From Prochlorococcus sp. AG-363-C02 (lineage in GTDB: Bacteria; Cyanobacteriota; Cyanobacteriia; PCC-6307; Cyanobiaceae): a DNA stretch of 64,000 bases. Position 1 is the stretch's first letter. Every line of letters begins with the position of its first letter. Below the pieces are notes generated by a model. That model made no database searches. It had not been told where the DNA came from and saw only the letters and a program-made list of their open reading frames with translations. This document shows, piece by piece, positions 50,387 to 60,968 of this stretch. A program made the translations under genes and the position numbers. The DNA lies in NCBI GenBank assembly GCA_003278345.1, contig QCFH01000002.1:1-64000 (forward strand), read 5' to 3'.

Positions 50387-51385
50387 ATGAATAAGAAAAT
50401 ATCACCTAATGAAAAAATATTTATTGCTGGTGGAAATGGTATGGCAGGAAGTGCGATATATAGAATGCTAAAAAAAGCTGGTTATGGAAGAGATATTAAT
50501 GGAGGGAGTATACTTATGCCCACAAGAAAAGAATTAGACTTATTAGATATAAATGCTGTACAGAAATGGTTTAAATTAAATAAACCAACAATAGTTATAC
50601 TTGCTGCTGCAAAAGTTGGGGGAATAATGGCAAACCATACTCAGCCTGCAAGCTTCCTTTTAGATAATATTAAAATCCAATCCAATGTAATAGAATCAGC
50701 TTGGTTATTTGGAGCCAAAAGATTACTTTTTCTTGGCAGTAGTTGCATTTATCCAAAATTTGCTGATCAACCTATAAAAGAAGAATCACTACTAGAGGGA
50801 TCTCTTGAGCCTACAAATGAGTGGTATGCAATATCAAAAATTTCTGGAATAAAGCTATGCGAATCTTTAAGAATTCAATATGGCTTTGATGCAATTTCTT
50901 TAATGCCAACAAATCTTTATGGCCCTGGAGATAATTATCATCCGACACAAAGCCATGTCATGGCATCTCTGATAAGAAAATTCTGTGAAGCAGTGAAAGA
51001 TTCATCTTCTTCAGTAACATGTTGGGGATCAGGCGCTCCATTAAGAGAGTTTTTACATGCTGATGATCTCGGAGAAGCCGCAGTCTTTGCTCTTGAAAAT
51101 TGGGATCCAAGCTCTAATGATGCTCCAGTTTGCAAATCTGGTAGAACTTTAACTTTTCTAAATGTTGGAACTGGTTTAGATATATCAATTAAAGATCTTT
51201 CAGAAAAGATAGCAACCGCTACTGGATTCAAAGGTGAAATAATTTGGGACAGAAGTAAGCCTGATGGAACTCCAAGAAAGCAATTAAATATAAAAAGAAT
51301 GAAAGAAATGGGTTGGACTGCAAAAATTGATATAAGTGAAGGAATAAAGCGAACAGTATCAAATTATATTAATGATTCTATTTAA
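50387..51385 (+). CDS. fcl: GDP-L-fucose synthase
   Basis: 'IFIAGGNGMAGSAIYRML', 'AAAKVGGIMANHTQPASFL', 'LLFLGSSCIYPKFADQPIKEESLLEG'. Confidence 0.95.
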   Translation: MNKKISPNEKIFIAGGNGMAGSAIYRMLKKAGYGRDINGGSILMPTRKELDLLDINAVQKWFKLNKPTIVILAAAKVGGIMANHTQPASFLLDNIKIQSNVIESAWLFGAKRLLFLGSSCIYPKFADQPIKEESLLEGSLEPTNEWYAISKISGIKLCESLRIQYGFDAISLMPTNLYGPGDNYHPTQSHVMASLIRKFCEAVKDSSSSVTCWGSGAPLREFLHADDLGEAAVFALENWDPSSNDAPVCKSGRTLTFLNVGTGLDISIKDLSEKIATATGFKGEIIWDRSKPDGTPRKQLNIKRMKEMGWTAKIDISEGIKRTVSNYINDSI

Positions 51386-51571
51386 CTTTTTTAAAGCAAG
51401 ATTTTCACTTTAATTAAAACAAAGGTCAAAATCACATTATGTTTTAAATTTTATTTGCGAGGCAAAAGCATCTTAAAAATTAAATCTTTAAGATTAATCC
51501 AAAAAGTATGATAAATTTGCAAATCAATTATAGAATAAAATCTATTTTAGAACAGACCAATAGGAGATAAA

Positions 51572-53011
51572 ATGGCCTTTAAAGTTAAGAACATATGTTG
51601 TATTGGGGCAGGTTATGTTGGAGGTCCAACAATGTCAGTAATGGCTGATCATTGTCCTGAGATACAAGTCAATGTTGTTGATATTAACCATCAGAGAATA
51701 AATAGTTGGAATGATCCTGATCTTAGAAATCTACCAATTTATGAACCAGGTCTAAACGAAATTGTGAAAAGATGCAGAGGTAAAAACCTACATTTTTCAA
51801 CTGAGGTTGAAAGAAATATTGCACAGGCAGATATAGTATTTATCTCGGTGAATACACCTACAAAAACAAAAGGCTTTGGCGCTGGCCAAGCTAGTGATCT
51901 AAAATGGGTTGAAACATCTGCACGAAAAGTTGCCAAGTATGCAAGAGGGCACACAATCGTTGTTGAAAAAAGCACCTTGCCAGTAAGAACTGCTGAAGTA
52001 ATTAAAGAAATTCTTATATCAGCAAAACCCTCTTCAGATCAATCCGAGCCTTCTACTTTTGATATTTTGTCGAATCCTGAATTTATGGCTGAAGGTTCTG
52101 CAGTAAAAGATCTTGAAAAGCCTGATCGAATTCTTATAGGAGGTGAAAATCATGATGCAATAAATACTTTAAGTGAAATTTATAAATACTGGGTTCCTGA
52201 AAAAAAGATATTACATACAAATATTTGGAGCAGTGAATTAGCAAAACTTACAGCAAATGCTTTTTTAGCACAAAGGATAAGTTCTATTAATTCTATTAGT
52301 GCCTTATGCGAAGCCACTGGAGGTGACGTAAGAGAGGTTTCAAGAGCTATTGGATCAGATAGCAGAATTGGTTCAAGATTTTTAGATTCTGGTCCCGGCT
52401 TCGGTGGAAGTTGTTTTAAAAAAGATATTCTTAATCTTGTTTATTTATCTAGATATTTTGGCTTACCCGAGGTCGCTGATTTTTGGGAAGGAGTTGTTCA
52501 TCTAAATAATTGGCATCAACACAGAGTCTCCCAATTAATCATTAAAAAGCTTTTTGGAACATTGTCGGGAAAAAAAATTGGTGTTTTAGGATTTGCATTT
52601 AAGGCAAACACAAATGACACTCGCGAATCAGCCGCAATACAAATATGCAAAGATTTACTTGAAGAAGGAGCAAGACTATTTATTCATGATCCGAAAGTTA
52701 ATCCGTTAAATATATCTAATGATTTAGGTATTTCTCCTATAAATAAAGTTTTAGAGTCAAATAATTCTTTAACTTTTCAATCCGATGGCTCATGGAGTAA
52801 AGCTAGCCAGATATCTGAAGCAACAAAAGAAGCAGATGCGATTTTGGTTCTTACTGAATGGGAGGAATATTCTAAAATAAATTGGGAAAAGGAGTCAAAG
52901 CAGATGCGATATCCAGCATGGGTTTTTGACTCAAGGTCAATACTTGATGCAAAAAGAGTTATAAACTCAGGGCTTAATTTTTGGAGGATAGGAGATGGAA
53001 CAAATTTATAG
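51572..53011 (+). CDS. ugd: UDP-glucose 6-dehydrogenase, eukaryote-like subtype
   Basis: '[42 protein letters not shown]', '[25 protein letters not shown]', '[26 protein letters not shown]'. Confidence 0.95.
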   Translation: [479 protein letters not shown]

Positions 53012-53235
53012 AAAAGGTTTTAAATTTTCAAAAGTATTTTTAAAGTCATTAAATCCATCTATTTTTAGATAAAAACTTTCTATATTTCTATTAACATTAG
53101 TTTCTTGATATTAAGTCAAGCAAGTTAGATTCAAGTATTGAATTTATCCTAATATATAGTTATAATATAAAATTTAAAAGTCAAATATACTATACAATGT
53201 TTATAAAAAACATAAAGTTGGAACTTGATTTATTA

Positions 53236-54588
53236 TTATAGTCTCCCACTATGATGTGATGGTATTGATCCTCTGGCATTAAAAACAACTCTTATAGTTT
53301 TAAGCATTATAAGCAAATCAAGTAGAGTTGAAAAATGAAGTAAATAATATAAATCATAACTTAATTTATTAGATGAATCTTTTACAGAAGCTCCATATGG
53401 ATAATTAACTTGAGCCCAGCCGCTAAGACCAGGTCTCATGAGATATCTGAGTTGATAATGAGGTATTTTGCTTATAAGTGATTTCTCTATTTCTGGCCTT
53501 TCAGGTCTAGGTCCTATAAGACTCATTTGACCAGTAAGAACAGACCACAGCTGAGGTAATTCGTCTATTCTAGTAGATCTTAATATCGAACCAATAAAAG
53601 TTATTCGAGAATCATTTTTTTTTGCCCATTGAGCTCCGCTCGATTCAGCATTAGTTCTCATAGTACGCAATTTATAAATTCTAAAAGGAGCACCTCCAAA
53701 TCCTGATCTTATGTGTGAATAAAACACAGGTCCTCTATCCTCTAATTTTATTAATAAAGCTGCAATTAGAATAAATGGTGAGGTTATTAATAACAGAATA
53801 ATGCTTATTAGGAACTCACATAATCTCTTTAATCTTAATTGAAATGTACCTTTGGGTAAAGAAAATCTATTGCTCAAAAAATACATATTGTTAAATAGAT
53901 TAGGAGGATATCTCTGAAGAACAACTTCTGACCATTCTAAAATAGAAAATATTTCAACACCTTTAATCTTAAGTTTTAATATCTCATCTAAATCTATTTT
54001 CTCAAGAATATCAAAGTTTTCTATAATAATTCCACTATGTTTTTTTAATGATTCAGAATTTATTTCAAAGTTATTCTGAAAATCAATTTTACAATCTACT
54101 CTAGACCAATTCAATTGCTCCGTAAGATTAGCATAAGATTCTTCTGATCCAATCAACAGCCAATTTTGCTTTTTAACTAATAGTGTTACAAAGAAAAAAT
54201 TAATTAAGAGCTGAAATAAACTACTTAATATTGCAATCAATGAAAAGAAAGAGAATACTTTGACATTATATAAAATATCTATCATATTACCGATCAAAAG
54301 ACTTAAAACTGCTAATGAAGCTATTGATAAGAAACAGACAATAAAACTTTTTAATATATTTTTTATAATTATATATATATACTTTTCCAATTTATATGTG
54401 TATCTTCCAAAGACATAGCTGGAAACAATCCAATTAATTGATACAAATATGAAAGGTAACGAAAAAAATATTGAATTTAATGATTTACTTGAAAAAATAG
54501 AGAATGAAAAAAATATTATTAAAAAATCTACAATCGCAAATATAAGAATATGTTTTCTAGTAATTAACCAGGGTATATTATTTTTCAT
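53236..54588 (-). CDS. polyprenyl-phosphate sugar-1-phosphate transferase (initiating glycosyltransferase)
   Basis: 'RGPVFYSHIRSGFGGAPFRIYKLRTMRTNAE', 'RSTRIDELPQLWSVLTGQMSLIGPRPERPE', 'RPGLSGWAQVNY'. Confidence 0.93.
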   Translation of the reverse strand: MKNNIPWLITRKHILIFAIVDFLIIFFSFSIFSSKSLNSIFFSLPFIFVSINWIVSSYVFGRYTYKLEKYIYIIIKNILKSFIVCFLSIASLAVLSLLIGNMIDILYNVKVFSFFSLIAILSSLFQLLINFFFVTLLVKKQNWLLIGSEESYANLTEQLNWSRVDCKIDFQNNFEINSESLKKHSGIIIENFDILEKIDLDEILKLKIKGVEIFSILEWSEVVLQRYPPNLFNNMYFLSNRFSLPKGTFQLRLKRLCEFLISIILLLITSPFILIAALLIKLEDRGPVFYSHIRSGFGGAPFRIYKLRTMRTNAESSGAQWAKKNDSRITFIGSILRSTRIDELPQLWSVLTGQMSLIGPRPERPEIEKSLISKIPHYQLRYLMRPGLSGWAQVNYPYGASVKDSSNKLSYDLYYLLHFSTLLDLLIMLKTIRVVFNARGSIPSHHSGRL

Positions 54589-54608
54589 TTTACTAAGTGC
54601 ATATATAT

Positions 54609-55862
54609 TTAATCAGTGAGTATCTCGTACAACATATAAGTTTGAACAGTTTTAGCAAAAGGTGAAGTAGCTTCTTCTATTATCTCAGCTGCTATATTAA
54701 ATCCACTTTTATTAACTGCTAATATATCACCTGATTTTAAATATTGATTACTAGTTGATCCTCTTTTACTATTTTTATTATATCTGAAACGGGTTTTAGC
54801 CATTGTCCCGTCCTTCTTGATCCTCAAGAGCGTTATTGGGCCTCTCAAAGCTCTTAAGCCTGACATAAGCAGGGCATCATTTACAGTAGAAGATTTGGTT
54901 AACAATAAAATGCCTGGCTTTTCTACCCTTCCAGAGACAAAAACAGTTATTTCTTTAGGATTTAAATTTGACATCATTGCCTTACTTAATTGAACCAAAG
55001 TTTCCTGCGAACTTTTAGATACTTTAATAACATCCCCATCTGCAATTCGTATATTTTGACTTTGATCACCATCTTCAATTACTTTTAAAAAATTAACCTT
55101 TGTCCTTATAAGACCTCCTCCATTTGAAAGAGTATTCTTTCTAACAATTTCTATATTAGTTAGATTGCTATAAGGTGTTATACCTTTTGCTACCTTAATA
55201 GCATCAAATAAAGTAGGGAAATAACCTGTCGGACCAGCTAGATTTGCAGATGCAAGTTGCCTTCTAGCAATATATTCAGTAGATCCTATTCTTTCTGATA
55301 AATCTCTTCTATTAAGACTACTTTGCCTTTCTTGGAAAGCAGAGATTTTGTTTATGTCTTTAAGTAATTTTGGATTTGAATTATTAGTGCTCAGAATATC
55401 AGAAGGTGGTGCACCAAAGGAGCCAGCCAATATATGCATTCCAGGCTCTTCAACTTCCCCAGATATATAAAATCTAATAGGTCGGTAATGAGCAACTTCT
55501 ACTTTAACATTTGGCTTTAAAAGAATTCCTTCAAAACGTTTATTTAATAATTCCTGTAATTCATTTATAGTTAACCCACTAACAAAAATATTGTTTATCT
55601 TTGGTAGTGTTATAGAACCATTACCATCAATAATATAGAAATTAGTAAGGTAACCTAGATTCTTATCTATGATTACCTTAAGAGTATCGCCCTGACCTAA
55701 AATGTAATCAAAATTTGTTTTTTTATCTAGATATTCTTCTTTTGGATGATTTTCTGATTCTATAGAAGCATATGTATAAATTGTTGAGTTCCCAACCAAC
55801 AAGGATATAAAGAAAATTATATTAAATATTTTTTTTGAAAGTTTCAATTTAATTGGTTTCAT
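54609..55862 (-). CDS. polysaccharide export protein, Wza-like (SLBB domains)
   Basis: 'YILGQGDTLKVIIDKNLGYLTNFYIIDGNGSITLPKINNIFVSGLTINELQELLNKRF', 'VFVSGRVEKPGILLL'. Confidence 0.88.
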   Translation of the reverse strand: MKPIKLKLSKKIFNIIFFISLLVGNSTIYTYASIESENHPKEEYLDKKTNFDYILGQGDTLKVIIDKNLGYLTNFYIIDGNGSITLPKINNIFVSGLTINELQELLNKRFEGILLKPNVKVEVAHYRPIRFYISGEVEEPGMHILAGSFGAPPSDILSTNNSNPKLLKDINKISAFQERQSSLNRRDLSERIGSTEYIARRQLASANLAGPTGYFPTLFDAIKVAKGITPYSNLTNIEIVRKNTLSNGGGLIRTKVNFLKVIEDGDQSQNIRIADGDVIKVSKSSQETLVQLSKAMMSNLNPKEITVFVSGRVEKPGILLLTKSSTVNDALLMSGLRALRGPITLLRIKKDGTMAKTRFRYNKNSKRGSTSNQYLKSGDILAVNKSGFNIAAEIIEEATSPFAKTVQTYMLYEILTD

Positions 55863-55939
55863 TTAGTTAGATTAGTTTCTTTAAAAGGTTTAAAGCTTTA
55901 ACTGATTGGCTAACAATCATTATTTTATATAAAAGCTTC

Positions 55940-57670
55940 TTAATTTGCCAATAATATTAAACCCTCAACCTTAATGCATTGAATAGACAATCTATTTCTA
56001 AATTTAATTGCTTCATTTTTTGTCATGGATCCTAATGAGGTTAGTAGTATTTGTTTAGAACAAGCTTTGGCTTCAACAAGGTTCTCTGTTACTTCAAATT
56101 TTCTTGGAGAAATTTCTTCTACCAGTTTTTTACGTAACAACTCTTTCCACTCTTCTGAAATATTCCCTAATATAATAAAAGCAATTTTTTTGTCATCAGT
56201 TGTATTTAATATGGTTCCATCTGCTATTAATCTTATTTCCTCATCTAAATCTACGAAGTTAAATGTATCTATTAGATTGACATCAAGATAAGTTAAAAGT
56301 TTCTTTTTATTATATATAATTCCGGTTTTGTTTTCTTTTACTATTGAGAATAAAGAGCCTGTTAAGAAGCCTCCTAATAAGCCTAATATAATAAGATTTG
56401 ACATTTTAGGAGCAACTTTATTGCTAAGCAAGGTTGGTGTTGTAATTAATTCCCATGGGTCAGACGAACGTGCAGCTTCAAGTGCCAATAATCTTCTTTC
56501 AGACTCTAGTTTTATCAAGGTATTCTCATCTCTAGCAGCTTCATTTGCTAATTCCTTAAATTTTATAAGAACATCCCTAGGCCTTTCATTTGAAGTTTTT
56601 ACAGACATTAAAGTATCTCTCTTTGCTTCTAAATGTCCTATTAATAGAGGTTTAAGTTTATAAACTAAGGATTCCCTCTCTTCCTTCAACGCTAGTAGAT
56701 CATCATCATTATGTTCTAAAAATATATTTAACTTACTTAATGATATATCTATTGATTCTATCTTATTTGTAATACTTCTAGCCTGATTTTGTGCTCTCGC
56801 TTTTGCTAGAAAAATCTCAGGATTTATATTAGGATTGTTCAAGCTGGCTATTTCTATATCTATTCTATTCATCTCATTTATTGCCGCTATTCTATTCTGT
56901 TCTGTTCCAGTTAGTTGTAAATTCGAAATATTTCCAAATGTCATTAGATTCTTATCTGTAAAGCTATTGCTAATGCCAGCAATTAAATTATATTTTGAAG
57001 AATAATCTTCAAACATTTCTCTTGAAATCCTTCCTTTTTCCTTATAGATTAAAATCTGCTCGTCTAAATGATCTATACCCTGTCTAATTCCTTTATCCCT
57101 ATCCCTATTTGAGAATTTTTGATAGGCAGTAGACATATCATTCAAAACTTTATTAATTCTTGTCTTGCTTGTATCTTTATAACTAATATTAAGAACAGAG
57201 GTTCCTTTCTTAAGCTCTATCTTTAAATTACTTTTTAGCCAATGTCTAAACTTCCATCCTGTAATATTTTTCCCGGAAGCCAACATATCTTTTTTAACAT
57301 AGTCAAAAATAGGCATAAGTACTGAAGGACTTTTAAGAATTTCTACTTCAGTAGCTAGCTCATTTGCCTTCCCGCTAACACCTCCCAGCTGACTTAAAAT
57401 TTGATTATTAAGTTCCTGCATAGAGCCAGGTCTTGATTTTGATTCATCATTAGATGCAAGAACAATCTGTAAATCTCCCTGCCAAACAGGTTCTTTTCTT
57501 ATAGCGTTAAACAAGCCTAGGCATATCCCAAAGACAGTAAATATAATTATTGATGTTTTGTTTCTTATTAATGTATTAAAAATTTCCTGCAAATCAATCT
57601 CATCATCCACTTCTTGCTGATTAGTGGGATTAATATTAGATGGATTTTTGTTTTCTGTATAATTCTCCAT
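55940..57670 (-). CDS. Wzz/Wzc-like polysaccharide co-polymerase, no visible P-loop
   Basis: 'DLQEIFNTLIRNKTSIIIFTVFGICLG...WQGDLQIVLA'; coiled-coil centre; second TM 'LIILGLLGGFLTGSLFSIV'. Confidence 0.82.
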   Translation of the reverse strand: MENYTENKNPSNINPTNQQEVDDEIDLQEIFNTLIRNKTSIIIFTVFGICLGLFNAIRKEPVWQGDLQIVLASNDESKSRPGSMQELNNQILSQLGGVSGKANELATEVEILKSPSVLMPIFDYVKKDMLASGKNITGWKFRHWLKSNLKIELKKGTSVLNISYKDTSKTRINKVLNDMSTAYQKFSNRDRDKGIRQGIDHLDEQILIYKEKGRISREMFEDYSSKYNLIAGISNSFTDKNLMTFGNISNLQLTGTEQNRIAAINEMNRIDIEIASLNNPNINPEIFLAKARAQNQARSITNKIESIDISLSKLNIFLEHNDDDLLALKEERESLVYKLKPLLIGHLEAKRDTLMSVKTSNERPRDVLIKFKELANEAARDENTLIKLESERRLLALEAARSSDPWELITTPTLLSNKVAPKMSNLIILGLLGGFLTGSLFSIVKENKTGIIYNKKKLLTYLDVNLIDTFNFVDLDEEIRLIADGTILNTTDDKKIAFIILGNISEEWKELLRKKLVEEISPRKFEVTENLVEAKACSKQILLTSLGSMTKNEAIKFRNRLSIQCIKVEGLILLAN

Positions 57671-57924
57671 TGCTTAATTTTAGCACTCTAGGCGGTTAGG
57701 AACTTAATGCTATTAGAACAAGTATTCAAAAATCTCAAAATATTTCATCTTTATCAAATGCAAACTTTAAAAGAATTTGAGCAAAGAAGATGTATTAAAC
57801 TTCGTAATTTTTACTGAAGTCTTCTTATTTTCGTTGGAATTATATATTTTTATCGCAACATAAATCCTTAATCTTGATTTTAATCAGCAAAAAATTATGA
57901 TCTTTTATATAAAATATTATCTCC

Positions 57925-58959
57925 ATGGCTAAACGTCCTATTTTGATTACAGGAGCAGCAGGTTTTATTGGTGCCGCTTTGGTCAAGGAGCTTTTATTAA
58001 ATGGTGAGAAAGTAATTGGAATAGATAATTTGAATAATTATTATGATGTAAATTTAAAGAAGTCTCGACTAGATAATATAAATAGATTAACAATTGCAAA
58101 TCATGCTACATGGAGATTTGAGCAGATATCTATAAACGACTTCAAAGCTTTAAGTGATATTTTTGAATCTTACTCACCTAGAATTGTAGTTAATCTTGCT
58201 GCCCAAGCAGGAGTAAGACATTCTATGAAATTCCCTTCTGATTATATTCAGAGCAATATAGTTGGATTTACTAATTTAATTGAATTATGTAAGACTAATA
58301 ATATTGAGAATCTTATATATGCTTCTAGTAGTTCTGTTTATGGAGGTAATGAGAATTACCCATTCTCAGAAAAACAATCTGTTGATCATCCAATAAGTCT
58401 TTACGCAGCAACTAAAAAATCTAATGAGTTAATCGCGCATACCTATAGTCATCTATATGGTATTCCTTCAACTGGATTAAGATTTTTTACCGTATATGGT
58501 CCCTGGGGAAGGCCTGATATGGCACCGATGATTTTTGCCAAGTCAATACTTTCTCGTGAGCCTATATCAATATATAACCACGGAGAAATGAAAAGAGATT
58601 TTACTTATATTGATGATGTTACAGAGGCTATAAAAAGATGTTGTTATCAACCTGCAACTTCAAATCCTAATTTCAATAAAAACTTCCCAGACCCATCCAC
58701 CTCTTTTGCTCCACATAGGATTTTTAATATTGGAAATAGCAATTCAATACCATTAATGGAATTCATAAAAACTATAGAGGATTACCTAGAGATAAAAGCA
58801 ATAAAGCATTTTATGCCAATTCAACCAGGAGATGTTATTTCTACAGCTTCTGATAACAAAGCTCTTGAATCTTGGATAGGTTTTAAGCCATCAACATCAT
58901 TAAAAATAGGTATAAGTAAATTCATAGATTGGTATAAAGAGTATTATGATATAAACTAG
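57925..58959 (+). CDS. NAD-dependent epimerase, probable UDP-glucuronate 4-epimerase
   Basis: 'ILITGAAGFIGAALVKELLLNGEKVIGIDNLNNYYDVNLKKSRL', 'AAQAGVRHSMKFPSDYIQSNIVGF', 'LRFFTVYGPWGRPDMA'. Confidence 0.88.
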   Translation: MAKRPILITGAAGFIGAALVKELLLNGEKVIGIDNLNNYYDVNLKKSRLDNINRLTIANHATWRFEQISINDFKALSDIFESYSPRIVVNLAAQAGVRHSMKFPSDYIQSNIVGFTNLIELCKTNNIENLIYASSSSVYGGNENYPFSEKQSVDHPISLYAATKKSNELIAHTYSHLYGIPSTGLRFFTVYGPWGRPDMAPMIFAKSILSREPISIYNHGEMKRDFTYIDDVTEAIKRCCYQPATSNPNFNKNFPDPSTSFAPHRIFNIGNSNSIPLMEFIKTIEDYLEIKAIKHFMPIQPGDVISTASDNKALESWIGFKPSTSLKIGISKFIDWYKEYYDIN

Positions 58960-59008
58960 TATTTTATTAATATGTATTTAGAATGTTTTATAAGAAATTA
59001 ATGCTCTA

Positions 59009-60079
59009 GTGAAAACTGTAATTGCAACAGGTGGGGCCGGATTTATTGGAAGCCACACAAGTCTAGTTTTACTTCAAAAGGGAATCAACTTAATAGTTAT
59101 TGATTCTCTTGAAAATAGTTCTGAAAAGGCTATAGAAGCTATTAACGAATTATTATCTGATATAGATCCTAAAAATAGGGGTGAATTATATTTTAGGAAG
59201 GGCGATATCAGAAATTATAATTGGCTTAATAGTATTTTTATAGAATTTAAATCTAAAGGAATACCTGTTGAAGCTTTAATTCATTTTGCAGGTTTAAAAG
59301 CAGTGGAAGAATCTATTAAATTACCTTTGAGGTACTGGAACAACAATGTAAGTGGTTCAATTAATCTTTTGCAAGTAATGAAAGAGAATGACTGTCGAAC
59401 AATAGTTTTCAGTAGTAGTGCAACTATTTATTCAAGCAAAGATTGTTCTCTAGGTGAATCTCTTGTCGAAGATTCTTTATTTAGTCCAATAAATCCATAT
59501 GGAAATACAAAACTTACTATAGAAAATATTCTAAAGGATGTTTATTATAGTGAGCCAAAATTATGGAAGATATGCAATCTGAGGTATTTTAATCCAGTAG
59601 GTGCTCATTATTCAGGAAAAATAGGTGAAAGTCCTTCATCAATTCCTAGCAATTTATTTCCTTATATTTCCCAGGTATCTATTGGAAAATTAGAAAAATT
59701 ATCTATTTTTGGGAATGATTGGCCTACAAAAGATGGTACATGTATAAGGGACTACATACACATAATGGATCTTGCGGAAGCTCACTATGCTGCATTACTT
59801 TATCTAATTAAAGAGGAGCCTCAAGTTATAAGTTTAAATATTGGTACTGGATCAGGTAAAAGTGTCCTGGAAGTAGTCGATACCTATGCAAAGGTCAATC
59901 AATGTACCATTCCTTATGAATTTGTTCCCAGAAGAAAAGGAGATGCTGCTTTCGTTGTAGCAAATAATCAATTAGCTCTAGAAAAATTAGACTGGGAACC
60001 TAAAAGAAATTTAATAGATATGTGTAGAGACGCATTTAAATGGCAGCAACTAAATCCGAATGGTTTTAATGATTATTAA
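59009..60079 (+). CDS. galE: UDP-glucose 4-epimerase
   Basis: 'VIATGGAGFIGSHTSLVLLQKGINLIVIDSLENSS', 'LRYFNPVGAHYSGKIGE'; GTG start. Confidence 0.93.
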   Translation: MKTVIATGGAGFIGSHTSLVLLQKGINLIVIDSLENSSEKAIEAINELLSDIDPKNRGELYFRKGDIRNYNWLNSIFIEFKSKGIPVEALIHFAGLKAVEESIKLPLRYWNNNVSGSINLLQVMKENDCRTIVFSSSATIYSSKDCSLGESLVEDSLFSPINPYGNTKLTIENILKDVYYSEPKLWKICNLRYFNPVGAHYSGKIGESPSSIPSNLFPYISQVSIGKLEKLSIFGNDWPTKDGTCIRDYIHIMDLAEAHYAALLYLIKEEPQVISLNIGTGSGKSVLEVVDTYAKVNQCTIPYEFVPRRKGDAAFVVANNQLALEKLDWEPKRNLIDMCRDAFKWQQLNPNGFNDY

Positions 60080-60107
60080 TCTTTGCTTTTATTCAAAATT
60101 TTAATTG

Positions 60108-60722
60108 TTATGAATTTACTAAAGTTTGAACAGACTCCCATTTTGTTGGTTTTTGTTTTAATTCTGGCAAGCTTACCAATAAATGCCAAACTACAGCTTG
60201 AAAGGCTTCAGAATGAGGAGTTATCAGTTCTGAATTAACAATTGGTATTAATATAGATGCCTTTGCTATTTCTCTTGTATATCCATTATCTTTGCCGACT
60301 ATTCCTACTACCGGAGTTTTTCTTTCCTTAGCAAACTCTAATGCTTTAACTATGCAAGGACTAATATTTAATTGGAGATTTCCTCCTCCAACAGAAAAAA
60401 CGAAAATCAAATCATTAGATGTAAGGTTACTTACGTCAAGCCATGCACTAAAAATCGTTTCCCATCCCTCGTCATTTGTTCTGGCTGTTAACTCAGAAAC
60501 ATTATCTGTAGGTGCATAGCATTCAACACCTGCAAGTTTTCTAAAATCATTTACAGCATGAGAGCAATTACCAGCACTCCCACCTACACCAATAAAAAAA
60601 ACTCTACCTTTTCTAGACCTTGTATCTATAATCTCCTTTGCTACTGACTCTACCTCTATTTGATCTATACTGGAGGCAATCAGACTGACCTCTTTAAAGT
60701 AACTATCAATAAAGCTTCTCAT
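60108..60722 (-). CDS. SIS-domain sugar-phosphate isomerase (GmhA-like)
   Basis: 'GRVFFIGVGGSAGNCSHAVNDF', 'DLIFVFSVGGGNLQLN', 'TPVVGIVGKDNG'. Confidence 0.78.
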   Translation of the reverse strand: MRSFIDSYFKEVSLIASSIDQIEVESVAKEIIDTRSRKGRVFFIGVGGSAGNCSHAVNDFRKLAGVECYAPTDNVSELTARTNDEGWETIFSAWLDVSNLTSNDLIFVFSVGGGNLQLNISPCIVKALEFAKERKTPVVGIVGKDNGYTREIAKASILIPIVNSELITPHSEAFQAVVWHLLVSLPELKQKPTKWESVQTLVNS

Positions 60723-60968
60723 TTGTGATAGATATGTAAAGTTTTGAATTTATTATAACTTATTGCTTTAGAGTTAATTTATAGCATAACTTATTGTTAT
60801 CTTTATTTTATTGCGATAAAATAAATAGAAATCTAAAAAGTTAGATAGTAAAACTAAATTACAATTACATATATATATTTTATAAATGGAAATATAAATA
60901 AATTATATTAATTGGATACAAAGAAAGCAAATCTAAAAGAATTAGAGATTATAAGGTATTATATATAA

